Source of the DNA: Hinthialibacter sp964556895
GTDB taxonomy: Bacteria; Hinthialibacterota; Hinthialibacteria; Hinthialibacterales; Hinthialibacteraceae
DNA: 64,000 nucleotides
Assembly: GCA_964556895.1 (NCBI GenBank)
Contig: CAZKYC010000004.1
Coordinates: 1-64,000, forward strand
Direction: 5' to 3'
In this document: positions 42,994-51,497 of the stretch, piece by piece
Layout: every line of letters begins with the position of its first letter
How positions within the stretch are numbered: position 1 is the stretch's first letter
Program-made: the position numbers and the translations under genes
Notes under the pieces: generated by a model
What the model was told of the DNA's origin: nothing
The model's database searches: none
Seen by the model: the letters and a program-made list of their open reading frames with translations, nothing else

Positions 42994-43863
42994 ATGACGA
43001 ACCCCCCAAAAATCACGGTTCCAGATTTTCAGCGTATGAAACAACGAGACGAAAAAATCTCGGTGTTGACTGCGTATGATTACACCTTCGCCAGTTTGAT
43101 AGACAACGCGGGCGTTGACGCCATTTTGGTGGGCGACTCGCTGGGCATGATCGTCCAGGGGCAAGACTCGACCGTACCCGTTACCATGGACGACATTGTC
43201 TATCACACCCTCGCGGTCAAACGCGGCGTGAACCGCGCGATGATTATCGCCGACCTGCCGTTTTTGAGTTACCAGATATCTATCGAAGACACCATGAAAA
43301 ACGCCGCGCGGCTGCTGCAAGAAGGCGGCGCCGACACGGTCAAACTTGAAGGCGGGCTGAGCCAGGCCGCGACGGTCAAACGGCTGGTCGAAGCGGGCAT
43401 TCCGGTGATGGGCCATGTCGGCCTGGGACCGCAGTCGATCAAACAACTGGGCAGCCATAAAGTTCAGGGCAAGACCGCCCAGGCGGCCCAACAGTTAGTT
43501 CAAGACGCCTGCGCCCTTCAAGACGCGGGCGCGTTTTCGGTTGTGATCGAGGCCGTGCCCTGGCCGGCGGCGCAGCGCATCAGCGAGACGCTGACCATCC
43601 CGACGATTGGAATCGGCGCCGGGCCTCACTGCGACGGCCAGGTGTTGGTGTTCGCCGACCTGTTAGGGTTGTTCACCGCGTTTCAGCCTCATTTTGTGCG
43701 CCGCTTCGCCCAGTTGGGCGATAAAGCCACCCAGGCGTTTCAAGACTTTAACCGCGCCGTCAAAGACGGCTCCTTTCCGTCGTATGACGAAAGTTACCCG
43801 ATGAACGAAGACGAACGCGCCGAGATGGAGCAACGCGCCTTCACGCCGCCCGAACGCCCTTAG
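42994..43863 (+). CDS. panB: 3-methyl-2-oxobutanoate hydroxymethyltransferase
   Basis: First step of pantothenate synthesis: adds a hydroxymethyl group from methylene-THF to 2-oxoisovalerate. 289 residues. Motifs TAYDYTFASLIDNAGVDAILVGDSLG, GGADTVKLEGG, PVMGHVGLGPQS and IGIGAGPHCDGQVLV are conserved. A TTGACA hexamer and TATACTAT precede the ATG. First of panB-panC-panD-nadB. Confidence 0.97.
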   Translation: MTNPPKITVPDFQRMKQRDEKISVLTAYDYTFASLIDNAGVDAILVGDSLGMIVQGQDSTVPVTMDDIVYHTLAVKRGVNRAMIIADLPFLSYQISIEDTMKNAARLLQEGGADTVKLEGGLSQAATVKRLVEAGIPVMGHVGLGPQSIKQLGSHKVQGKTAQAAQQLVQDACALQDAGAFSVVIEAVPWPAAQRISETLTIPTIGIGAGPHCDGQVLVFADLLGLFTAFQPHFVRRFAQLGDKATQAFQDFNRAVKDGSFPSYDESYPMNEDERAEMEQRAFTPPERP

Positions 43864-43878
43864 CGTCTCCATTGAGGG

Positions 43879-44742
43879 ATGGAGAGTTGGAGTCAAGCAT
43901 TGCAGGTTCTTCGCAGCGTTTCAGACTTACGCCAAACCATCACAAGATGGAAACACAACGGCCTGTCAATCGGCCTGGCGCCGACCATGGGCTATCTGCA
44001 CGAAGGCCATCTGTCTCTGGTTCGCGCCGCCAAAGAAAACAACCACCGCACGCTTGCCACCATCTTTGTGAACCCCACCCAATTTGTTGAGGGCGAAGAC
44101 TTTGAGCGCTACCCGCGCGATGAAGAGCGCGACCTTGAGTTGCTTAACCAAGACGGCGCTGACGCGGTGTTTATTCCCGGGCCGAGTGATATCTATCCGG
44201 ATGGGTTCTCGACTTATGTTGAACCGCCCGCGCCGGCCGAGGGGTGGTGCGGCGGTTCGCGGCCCGGCCATTTTCGCGGCGTGTGTACGGTGGTCTCGAT
44301 CTTGTTCAACCTGACTCAACCCGACCGCGCGTATTTTGGCCAGAAAGACGCGCAACAGTTAGCGGTCATTCGCCGCATTACCACCGACTTGGGGTTTCCG
44401 GTTGAAATTATCGGCTTGGCGACCGTGCGCGAGCCTGACGGCCTGGCGATGTCGTCGCGCAACGCCTACTTAAGTGATGAACAACGCAAGCAGGCGCTCA
44501 TTCTCACCCAAACCCTTCAACAAGGCATTGAACAGTTTCGGTCTGGCGCCAAAGACGCGCAGGCGATTCTCGCCGAAGGGACAAAAGCAATTGAATCAAC
44601 TGACGGCGTCCGGCTGGACTACCTGGGCGTAGTCGATGAGAATACATTTAGATCTGTTACTGTCATTCAGAATGGGAACCTTTATATCGGCGCGATGGTT
44701 GTGGGCAACACCCGCCTCATCGACAATCGCGCGTTTGAGTGA
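43879..44742 (+). CDS. panC: Pantothenate synthetase
   Basis: Condenses pantoate and beta-alanine with ATP. 287 residues. The nucleotidyltransferase motifs are intact: LAPTMGYLHEGHLSLVRAA, FVNPTQF, the pantoate/ATP site YFGQKDAQQLAVIRR, and a KMSKS-like MSSRNAYL. It follows panB by 15 bases. Confidence 0.97.
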   Translation: MESWSQALQVLRSVSDLRQTITRWKHNGLSIGLAPTMGYLHEGHLSLVRAAKENNHRTLATIFVNPTQFVEGEDFERYPRDEERDLELLNQDGADAVFIPGPSDIYPDGFSTYVEPPAPAEGWCGGSRPGHFRGVCTVVSILFNLTQPDRAYFGQKDAQQLAVIRRITTDLGFPVEIIGLATVREPDGLAMSSRNAYLSDEQRKQALILTQTLQQGIEQFRSGAKDAQAILAEGTKAIESTDGVRLDYLGVVDENTFRSVTVIQNGNLYIGAMVVGNTRLIDNRAFE

Positions 44743-44751
44743 GTAACTATC

Positions 44752-45138
44752 ATGCAGCGCATCATGTTGAAGTCAAAAATCCACGAAGCCCGGGTCACCG
44801 GTAGGGAACTTCACTACGCGGGCAGCCTGGCGTTGGATGAAGAATTGATGGATGCCGCCGACCTGGCCTGCGGCGAACAGGTTCACCTGTTAAACGTCAG
44901 CAACGGCGAGCGCATTGTCACCTATGTGTTCCCGGCCAAAAAAGGCTCGGGCGTTGTCTCAGTGAAAGGCGCGGCGGCGCGCCTGTTTGATGACAAGGAT
45001 TTGATTTTGGTGTTGTCTTACGCCCATTATGATGAAGACGAACTGGAGTCGTATTCGCATCGCATCGTTTATGTCGACGACAAAAACAATCTGGTGCGCG
45101 TCGAAAACCGGACCGAAGAAGACTATCTCGAAGCCTAA
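44752..45138 (+). CDS. panD: Aspartate 1-decarboxylase (proenzyme)
   Basis: Makes beta-alanine from aspartate and supplies panC. 128 residues. The pyruvoyl processing site is Gly24-Ser25 (ELHYAGSLALDEEL), with Lys9 in LKSKIHEARVT. Self-cleavage yields the alpha chain with the pyruvoyl group. The ATG at 44752 gives MQRIMLKSK, matching the common start. Nine bases after panC. Confidence 0.96.
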   Translation: MQRIMLKSKIHEARVTGRELHYAGSLALDEELMDAADLACGEQVHLLNVSNGERIVTYVFPAKKGSGVVSVKGAAARLFDDKDLILVLSYAHYDEDELESYSHRIVYVDDKNNLVRVENRTEEDYLEA

Positions 45139-45159
45139 CCCACGGCGGCTGTTGTCACC

Positions 45160-46779
45160 ATGAAAATACAGACCAGCGACTTTCTCATCATTGGCTCCGG
45201 CGTCGCCGGGTTACACACCACCCTCAACGCCGCCCAATCGGGCAGCGTCAACCTGGTCACCAAAAAAGACGATTTTGAATCGAACACCAACTACGCCCAG
45301 GGCGGCATCGCCTCAGTACTCGACCGCCATGACTCGTTTGACTCGCATGTACGCGACACCCTCGAAGCGGGCGCGGGCCTGTGCCGCCGCGACGCGGTCG
45401 AACTTATCGTCGAGCACGGGCCTGAAGCGATCCAATCGCTGATCGATATCGGGGTCGAGTTTACCCGCCGCCGCGACGGCGAACTCGAACTAGGGCGCGA
45501 AGGCGGCCATTCGTACCGGCGCATCGTCCACGCCAAAGACCTGACCGGGCGCGAAGTCGAACGCGCCCTGTTGAAAAAGGTGCGCAGCCTCGACAACGTC
45601 ACAATCTTTCAGTATTACTTCGCTGTTGATTTGATCGTCGACGATGCCGGCCGTTGTTGGGGCGCCTGGGTGTGGGATGAAAAGAGCGAAGAGGCCATCG
45701 CCTTTCTGGCGAGCGTCACGCTGATGTGTTCGGGCGGCTGCGGCCTGGTCTACCAACACAGCACCAACCCGTCAATCGCCACCGGCGACGGCGTCGCCAT
45801 GGGGTTTCGCGCCGGCGCGCCCATCGCCAATATGGAGTTCATTCAGTTTCACCCAACGGCGTTTTATCGCCCGGACGCCAATGACGCCCCGTTTTTAATT
45901 TCTGAAGCGGTGCGCGGCGAAGGGGCCATACTTCGCAAGCGCGACGGCGAAGCCTTCATGGAGCGCTACCACCCGCTCAAAGACCTGGCGCCCCGCGACA
46001 TCGTCGCCCGGGCCATCGACGCCGAAACCAAACAAAGCGGCGACCCCTATTGTTATCTCGACGTTAGCCACATTGAGTTTGATTTCTTTCAATCGCGTTT
46101 TCCCAACATCACCGCCTATTGCGAGTCAAACGGCGTCAAGCTGCCGTTTGACTCGATCCCGGTGGTCCCGGCGGCCCATTATATGTGCGGCGGGGTGTTG
46201 TCTGACCTCAACGGCGCTACCAACATCACAGGGTTTTTCGTGATTGGCGAAGCCGCCTGTACGGGCGTTCACGGCGCCAACCGTCTGGCCAGCAACTCGA
46301 TCTTAGAAGCGCTGATCTTCAGCCGCCGCGCGCTGGAAGTGATTACAGAACAATCACTCTTACAACCGCCGCCCGACGCCTTGGGCCTCGATTGGAACAA
46401 ACCCAAGCCGACCGAGCGCATCGAAAGCATACAGTTCGTCAATTGCCGCCAGACGCTCAGCAAATTGATGTGGGATTACGTCGGAATTGTTCGCTCAGAC
46501 GAGCGGCTTCACCTCGCCCACAAACGCATCAAAGTGTTAAAAGAAGAAATTGATGGATACTACGAGTCGGGCTACATCAACCGCCAGGTGTTAGAATTGC
46601 GCAATCTGGTTCAAACCGCTGACTTGATCATTCATTGCGCCTGGCAGCGTAAAGAAAGCCGCGGCTTACACTACAACCTCGACTATCCACAAATTCTCGC
46701 CGACCCGTTCGATTCGGTCATTACCCGCAACGAATACGGCCGCCCTCACATCGAAAGCCGCCCGGTTGCGTCTATTTAA
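45160..46779 (+). CDS. nadB: L-aspartate oxidase
   Basis: FAD enzyme oxidising L-aspartate to iminoaspartate for NAD synthesis. 539 residues. FAD-binding GSGVAGLHTTLNAA at the N-terminus, NYAQGGIASVL, the substrate region GCGLVYQHSTNPSIATGDGVAMGFRAGA, EFIQFHPTAFY and GACTGVHGANRLASNSILEALIF follow, and a succinate-dehydrogenase-type C-terminal helical domain closes it. It follows panD by 21 bases, an aspartate-using pair, with nadA/nadC not nearby. Confidence 0.96.
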   Translation: MKIQTSDFLIIGSGVAGLHTTLNAAQSGSVNLVTKKDDFESNTNYAQGGIASVLDRHDSFDSHVRDTLEAGAGLCRRDAVELIVEHGPEAIQSLIDIGVEFTRRRDGELELGREGGHSYRRIVHAKDLTGREVERALLKKVRSLDNVTIFQYYFAVDLIVDDAGRCWGAWVWDEKSEEAIAFLASVTLMCSGGCGLVYQHSTNPSIATGDGVAMGFRAGAPIANMEFIQFHPTAFYRPDANDAPFLISEAVRGEGAILRKRDGEAFMERYHPLKDLAPRDIVARAIDAETKQSGDPYCYLDVSHIEFDFFQSRFPNITAYCESNGVKLPFDSIPVVPAAHYMCGGVLSDLNGATNITGFFVIGEAACTGVHGANRLASNSILEALIFSRRALEVITEQSLLQPPPDALGLDWNKPKPTERIESIQFVNCRQTLSKLMWDYVGIVRSDERLHLAHKRIKVLKEEIDGYYESGYINRQVLELRNLVQTADLIIHCAWQRKESRGLHYNLDYPQILADPFDSVITRNEYGRPHIESRPVASI

Positions 46780-46833
46780 CAGCCATCTCGAATGAATGAG
46801 TACGAATTAGGATCCAGACTTATCAATAAATGA

Positions 46834-46946
46834 GGCTCATCCGGGATTTGGATACGTTCTCTCAAATTGAATTAAAAGTTCCCGACACGATCTCAAGGAT
46901 GATTTTTTTATGGTTGTATTTGGCATGGGTACAACTCTGCTCGCTT
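46834..46946 (+). repeat. Family D direct repeat, left copy (flanks bioA)
   Basis: ~113 bp beginning GGCTCATCCGGGATTTGG and ending GCTCGCTTC; it recurs at 48597-48710 with only a few changes, both in the same orientation, one on each side of bioA. Its last 23 bases are the left arm of the palindrome at 46921-46995. No gene is visible in the 330-base gap 46780-47109. Confidence 0.85.
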
Positions 46947-46995
46947 CAGTGCGGCTCCGCCTTTTTGCACAGGCGCTCACAGAGTTGCACCCATG
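46921..46995 (+). repeat. Family C palindrome, full copy
   Basis: Arms GGCATGGGTACAACTCTG and CAGAGTTGCACCCATGCC are complementary with one mismatch; the centre carries a nested GTGC...GCAC hairpin (GTGCGGCTCCGCCTTTTTGCAC region). Partial copies lie at 6338 and 36077. Confidence 0.8.
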
Positions 46996-47109
46996 CCTGA
47001 GTTGGATTGTCTATTATTGATAGGACGAATATCGTTTTTTGCCCCAATCCCAGGTCATCCAGCAAGGGAAGTACTCAAATATCGGAAGAACCATAAATGA
47101 CAACTCTTT

Positions 47110-48510
47110 TTAGGCCTGGGCGCCAGATTCTGCCAGCGTTTTGCCATCCAAGACCTCAGCCATCGACTCTTCGAGCGCGTCGAACAAGAAATCAATTTCT
47201 TCGGGGGTGGTGATGAGCGGCGGAATTACCACCAGCGTATTGCCCAACGGCCGCAGCCACACCCCGCGGGTTCGCATGGCGAAGCACACCTTCGCGCCCA
47301 TCTTCTGTTCGATGGGATAGGCGCGTTTCTGCGAGCGGCTTTCGGCGATGTCGATGCCCGCGATTAACCCGATGGCGTGAATATCAGCGACGTGGTCGCT
47401 TGAGTCATACAATTGGTCAAGGCGAGTTTGCATGCGCTCGACGGCGGGCCGCATGGCGTTGAGCGAGTTGTCTTTGTCAAACAGGTCTAAACTGGCCAGC
47501 GCCGCCGCGCAGCCCATCTGGTTGCCAGTGTATGAATGGCCATGGAAGAAGGTTTTAAACTCGCCATAGTCTCCGAGAAACGATTGATAGATCGCGTCGG
47601 TCGCCAACGTCGCCGCTAGAGGCAGGTAGCCGCCGGTGATGCCCTTCGCCAGGCACAACAAGTCGGGTGTGACGCCTTCTTGTTGGCAGCCAAACAGGGC
47701 CCCGGTGCGGCCAAAGCCGACAAACACCTCGTCGCAGATTAAGAGAATATTGTATTGGCCGCAGAGTTGGCGCAGCCCCTTCAAGAAGCCAGGCGCCTGG
47801 GTTCGCAGGCCCGAGGCGCCCTGAACAATCGGCTCGATGATTACCGCCGCGCATTTCGTCGCGTGCTCTTTAAGCACAGCCTCGCAGGCGTCCAGCGCCT
47901 GTTGACTGACGGCCTCTGGGCCTTCTGGGTTGGCGTATTTTGAATAGACCGGATACGGCGCGCGATAGGTTTTGAAGAGCAACGGCCCAAAAACGCTGTG
48001 AAACAGGTCAATGCCGCCCACGCTGACGCTGCCGATGGTGTCGCCGTGGTAGGCGCCTTCAAAGGTGATAAACGAACAGCGGTTGAGGTCAGGATTCTCT
48101 TTTTGCCGCCATGATTGAAACGCCATTTTGAGGGCGACTTCAACCGAGGTCGAGCCGTTATCTGAATAAAACACTTTTGACAGTCCATCCGGCGCGGCCT
48201 CAACCAGGCGTTTCGCCAATTCAATTGCGGGCGCGTTAGACGGTCCCAATAGCGTTGAGTGGGCGATGCGTTGCGCCTGGTCATGCATCGCTTGGTTCAT
48301 CTCTGGCCGGGCGTGGCCGTGAAGGTTCACCCACAGCGATGAATTGCCGTCGAAGTATTTGTTTCCCTCAGCGTCATAGAGATACACTCCCTCGCCGCGC
48401 TCGACGATGAGCGGCGGTTCGTTGGCGTAGTCTTGCATCTGAGTGAACGGGTGCCAGAGATATTGCTTGTCCCAGTCGGCGAGAATAGATGGTTTGATTG
48501 GTTTGGTCAT
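47110..48510 (-). CDS. bioA: Adenosylmethionine-8-amino-7-oxononanoate aminotransferase
   Basis: PLP enzyme making 7,8-diaminopelargonate with SAM as amino donor, in biotin synthesis. 466 residues. HPFTQMQDY near the N-terminus, GNSSLWVNLHGHARPE, DNGSTSVEVALKMA, and the PLP Lys in LCLAKGITGGYLPLA are intact. It lies downstream of bioD on the same strand, but 654 bases apart because of the tandem repeats between. Near-identical 113-bp repeats (46834 and 48597) flank it, so recombination could delete it. Confidence 0.96.
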   Translation of the reverse strand: MTKPIKPSILADWDKQYLWHPFTQMQDYANEPPLIVERGEGVYLYDAEGNKYFDGNSSLWVNLHGHARPEMNQAMHDQAQRIAHSTLLGPSNAPAIELAKRLVEAAPDGLSKVFYSDNGSTSVEVALKMAFQSWRQKENPDLNRCSFITFEGAYHGDTIGSVSVGGIDLFHSVFGPLLFKTYRAPYPVYSKYANPEGPEAVSQQALDACEAVLKEHATKCAAVIIEPIVQGASGLRTQAPGFLKGLRQLCGQYNILLICDEVFVGFGRTGALFGCQQEGVTPDLLCLAKGITGGYLPLAATLATDAIYQSFLGDYGEFKTFFHGHSYTGNQMGCAAALASLDLFDKDNSLNAMRPAVERMQTRLDQLYDSSDHVADIHAIGLIAGIDIAESRSQKRAYPIEQKMGAKVCFAMRTRGVWLRPLGNTLVVIPPLITTPEEIDFLFDALEESMAEVLDGKTLAESGAQA

Positions 48511-48596
48511 GGTTTGATTTTGATTGTTTTATATTAACGATGTAGGGGCGCAGCGCGCTGCACCCCGAATGAACAAGAACCCATCTCAAAAATACT

Positions 48597-48710
48597 GGCT
48601 CATCCCGGATTTGGATTCGTTCTCTCAAATTGAATTAAAATTTCCTGACACGATCTCAAGGATGATTTTTTTATCGTTGTATGTGGCATGGGTATAACTC
48701 TGCTCGCTTC
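48597..48710 (+). repeat. Family D direct repeat, right copy
   Basis: Matches 46834-46946 almost throughout. It ends exactly where the 166-bp tandem array begins. Confidence 0.85.
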
Positions 48711-49168
48711 GCAGCCGCTCACTATTCCCCAGCAATTGCTGCGAAATCGGCAGCCCTTGTGAAATATCTTGATCCCCCCTGTCCGCCGATGGCGGCCTTC
48801 CCCCCTTAATAAGGGGGGTGTCTAGCCCCTGTTTATTTTTGAGACGGCTTCTAACTTGCTTATTCTCACTCGTTTCGCAGCCGCTCACTATTCCCCAGCA
48901 ATTGCTGCGAAATCGGCAGCCCTTGTGAAATATCTTGATCCCCCCTGTCCGCCGATGGCGGCCTTCCCCCCTTAATAAGGGGGGTGTCTAGCCCCTGTTT
49001 ATTTTTGAGACGGCTTCTAACTTGCTTATTCTCACTCGTTTCGCAGCCGCTCACTATTCCCCAGCAATTGCTGCGAAATCGGCAGCCCTTGTGAAATATC
49101 TTGATCCCCCCTGTCCGCCGATGGCGGCCTTCCCCCCTTAATAAGGGGGGTGTCTAGCCCCTGTTTAT
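48711..49168 (+). repeat. Tandem array of a 166-bp unit (two full and one partial copy)
   Basis: Units start at 48711, 48877 and 49043 (period 166 bases). The third stops after ~126 bases at the bioD stop codon. Each unit begins GCAGCCGCTCACTATTCCCC, holds the palindrome CAGCAATTGCTG, and then a complete family A element (48771-48819, 48937-48985, 49103-49151). The copies look essentially identical, implying recent expansion. Short minus-strand ORFs in it are byproducts of the repeat. It separates bioD from bioA. Confidence 0.95.
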
Positions 49169-49884
49169 GATTGAAAAAGTAAAAACGCTTCCCAGCGAAT
49201 CGCGTGTTCGATGCGGTTCCAAAGGTCGTTATGATTTTGTTTTTCAAAGAGTGTTGAATCAAGATATGGGATGTTACCCAGATTGTTCACGTTGCCAATG
49301 TCGACAATGGTCTCAATGTTGTTCTCTAACAAGTCAGTTTCTCCACCAGGTGTTAAATGAGTGAAGATCACTCCCGCCAACTCCAGCCCCATCGCCCGTA
49401 CCGATTCAATCGTCAACAAGGTGTGGTTAATGACGCCCAGGCGGTTCGCCGCAACAATAATCACCGGCAGCCCCAGTTCTACGGCGAAATTAGAGACGCA
49501 ATACTCGCCGGCGATTGGCACCTGCCAGCCGCCGATGCCTTCAACAAATATGCACGGACGAAACCTCGACAGTTCATGAACGGATTGCACCACCAGTTTG
49601 GGGTCAATGGGCGCGTTTTCTAACTCTGCGGCGAAATGGGGCGAGGCGGGGCGCTTTAACACGACCGGCGACAATTGGTGAGCATCAAGATTGATATTCG
49701 TCAGTTTTTTGTAAAACAACACGTCTTCAGAGGCCCAGCCGTCTTGGTGTTTGACTGCGCCGCTGGCGATGGGTTTGATGGGCAGGCATTTCACGCCCAT
49801 GTGATGAAGCCCGAACGCCAACAGGCCCGTGACGACCGTCTTGCCGATTTCGGTGTCGGTCCCGGTAATAAAGAATCCACGCAT
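49165..49884 (-). CDS. bioD: Dethiobiotin synthetase
   Basis: ATP-dependent closure of the ureido ring of dethiobiotin. 239 residues. The P-loop GTDTEIGKT is at residues 8-16, LPIKPIASGA supplies the substrate Lys, and VEGIGGWQVP is conserved. It precedes bioA in the transcription direction. Its stop codon overlaps the end of the tandem array by three bases. Confidence 0.95.
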   Translation of the reverse strand: MRGFFITGTDTEIGKTVVTGLLAFGLHHMGVKCLPIKPIASGAVKHQDGWASEDVLFYKKLTNINLDAHQLSPVVLKRPASPHFAAELENAPIDPKLVVQSVHELSRFRPCIFVEGIGGWQVPIAGEYCVSNFAVELGLPVIIVAANRLGVINHTLLTIESVRAMGLELAGVIFTHLTPGGETDLLENNIETIVDIGNVNNLGNIPYLDSTLFEKQNHNDLWNRIEHAIRWEAFLLFQS

Positions 49885-49900
49885 AGGGGCAGTATAAACG

Positions 49901-49926
49901 AAGGGCGCTGTCGAAACAGCGCCCTT
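49901..49926 (-). terminator. Hairpin downstream of the MFS gene, possible terminator
   Basis: Perfect 11-bp stem AAGGGCGCTGT/ACAGCGCCCTT, 4-base loop. On the minus strand the flank reads CGTTTATAC, a poor T-run. It lies 26 bases after the MFS stop and ahead of bioD. Confidence 0.6.
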
Positions 49927-49952
49927 GATGAATTATATAGTAAACGAGAGTA

Positions 49953-51143
49953 TTACGCGGCCAATGGAGCAGGCAACGCAACACCCATCACCCCAGACAA
50001 GACGACCAATAAAATCGCCACAACGGCTGCGACGATCATACTGTCTTTGATGGTCTTGCCTTCGCCGCTCGAAATCGAGCCCATCCAGGCCGGGACGAAG
50101 ATCGCGCCCAAGAGGCCGATGGCGAAGATAATGCTGAAGCCTGTGCCTGCCATTTCACCCGGCACGCGAGCAAACATCAGTCCGGCGATTGTCGGGAAGA
50201 TTGGCGCGAACAATAAGCCAAGCAGGATGACGCAAATTGTCGCTGCGCCTTTGCTGTTGATGCCCTTCATCGCGAACAAAACGACTGCGGAAACAGCCGC
50301 AAGCACCAGAATAAACCAAGGGCCGTTTGCGCCTGAAAGAACAATCATTTGGCCCACCACCAACGCTGTAAAGAGCCGGCCAGCCATGATCGCGACTGAG
50401 AAGAATGACAGGTTTGTATTGGCTTGCGTGTCAGTTGCGCCCACGCTGGTCATATAGGTGGTGATCCACCCCGCCATCGACACTTCAAGCGCAATGTAGA
50501 ACATGAGACCCAACGCACAAAGAATAATCGTTGGGTCGGTGATCAAACCACTCGCCGCGGATGCGCTGAAGTTTCCGCCTGATTCGGGAAAGGTTGCCAT
50601 GAAAGCAATCACTAAAGGAACCACAAGCAACAGGCCTAAAATCGTCAAAGACCCGCCGAATGACATGCGTTTAAACAGAAAAGCAGAGAGCATCGGCGTA
50701 ACAAATGCGCCCACGCCAAAGAACACGTTGCCCAAGTTGCCAGACTGGCCTGGGTCAGGAAAAACAATGGCCGGGTTGCCAAGAAGGACGTTGCCCGCCG
50801 TGTTCATAAACATACTACCGACGCCCAAGAACAAGCAGGCGACGACTGCGATGGCATAGGTTTTCGCCTGGCCCATAAAGAGCATCGATGCAATGCCCGC
50901 AGCGAAACCAATAATGGCGCAGGTTTGATAACCAAAGTTATCGGTGACAATTCCCGCGACTAAGACAAACACTAAATTGCTGAAGTTGTAGACAGAAAAC
51001 AATTTGCCCATTTGGGCGTCGTTGATGCCTAGGGTTTCTGTCAGTTTTAATTTAATGCTTCCCAATAAAAACATGGTAAGCCCGAGGCCAAATACGCTGG
51101 TTACGGCCACGATATTCGCAAACATCATGTTTTGATCTTCCAT
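49953..51143 (-). CDS. MFS transporter
   Basis: 396 residues, twelve TM helices, as expected for the major facilitator superfamily. The loop 2-3 region reads IVTDNFGYQTCAI rather than the classic GxLaDrxGrk. The start is the ATG at 51143 with GGGAGG ten bases upstream; a TTG at 51161 overlaps that site. The substrate is not apparent. It is upstream of bioD, separated by a hairpin, so a biotin-related role cannot be assumed. Confidence 0.85.
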   Translation of the reverse strand: MEDQNMMFANIVAVTSVFGLGLTMFLLGSIKLKLTETLGINDAQMGKLFSVYNFSNLVFVLVAGIVTDNFGYQTCAIIGFAAGIASMLFMGQAKTYAIAVVACLFLGVGSMFMNTAGNVLLGNPAIVFPDPGQSGNLGNVFFGVGAFVTPMLSAFLFKRMSFGGSLTILGLLLVVPLVIAFMATFPESGGNFSASAASGLITDPTIILCALGLMFYIALEVSMAGWITTYMTSVGATDTQANTNLSFFSVAIMAGRLFTALVVGQMIVLSGANGPWFILVLAAVSAVVLFAMKGINSKGAATICVILLGLLFAPIFPTIAGLMFARVPGEMAGTGFSIIFAIGLLGAIFVPAWMGSISSGEGKTIKDSMIVAAVVAILLVVLSGVMGVALPAPLAA

Positions 51144-51245
51144 TTGCGCAGTTCCTCCCAAGCCAAGATATGCTTGCTGGTTACACAGCAGGCGAGGCGA
51201 TTATTACATACCCCAAGTTGAGTATCAACGGGCGGAGACCGAAAC

Positions 51246-51267
51246 CGCCCTACATTTTTGTAGGGCG
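51246..51267. other. Short hairpin in the MFS/secreted-protein gap
   Basis: CGCCCTACA/TGTAGGGCG, 9-bp stem, 4-base loop, no T-run. Nothing else stands out in the 354-base gap 51144-51497 apart from the GGAGG ribosome site of the next gene. Confidence 0.4.
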
Positions 51268-51497
51268 CGTGCGACGCGATTGCCTATCCCCAAAATTGGC
51301 AAATGCATAGAAACACGGTGGTGAATGATTCTCTTGGGTATTTGTCCGTTGTACTTCGATGAGTTTTTAATTAGTCGTGATCCCTCACAAAATCTAAACC
51401 AAGCCCTAAGCATCTTCTAATAACGGTTTAATTCGCTTCCAACATTGAGATGGATACTGGTAACAGCAACATCTAACCAAAATTTGGAGGCAGTAGT

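Noticed and set aside
48625..49262. Three similar small minus-strand ORFs (LIKGGRPPSADRG...)
   Set aside because: They are translations of the 166-bp tandem repeat and share its period, not a gene family.
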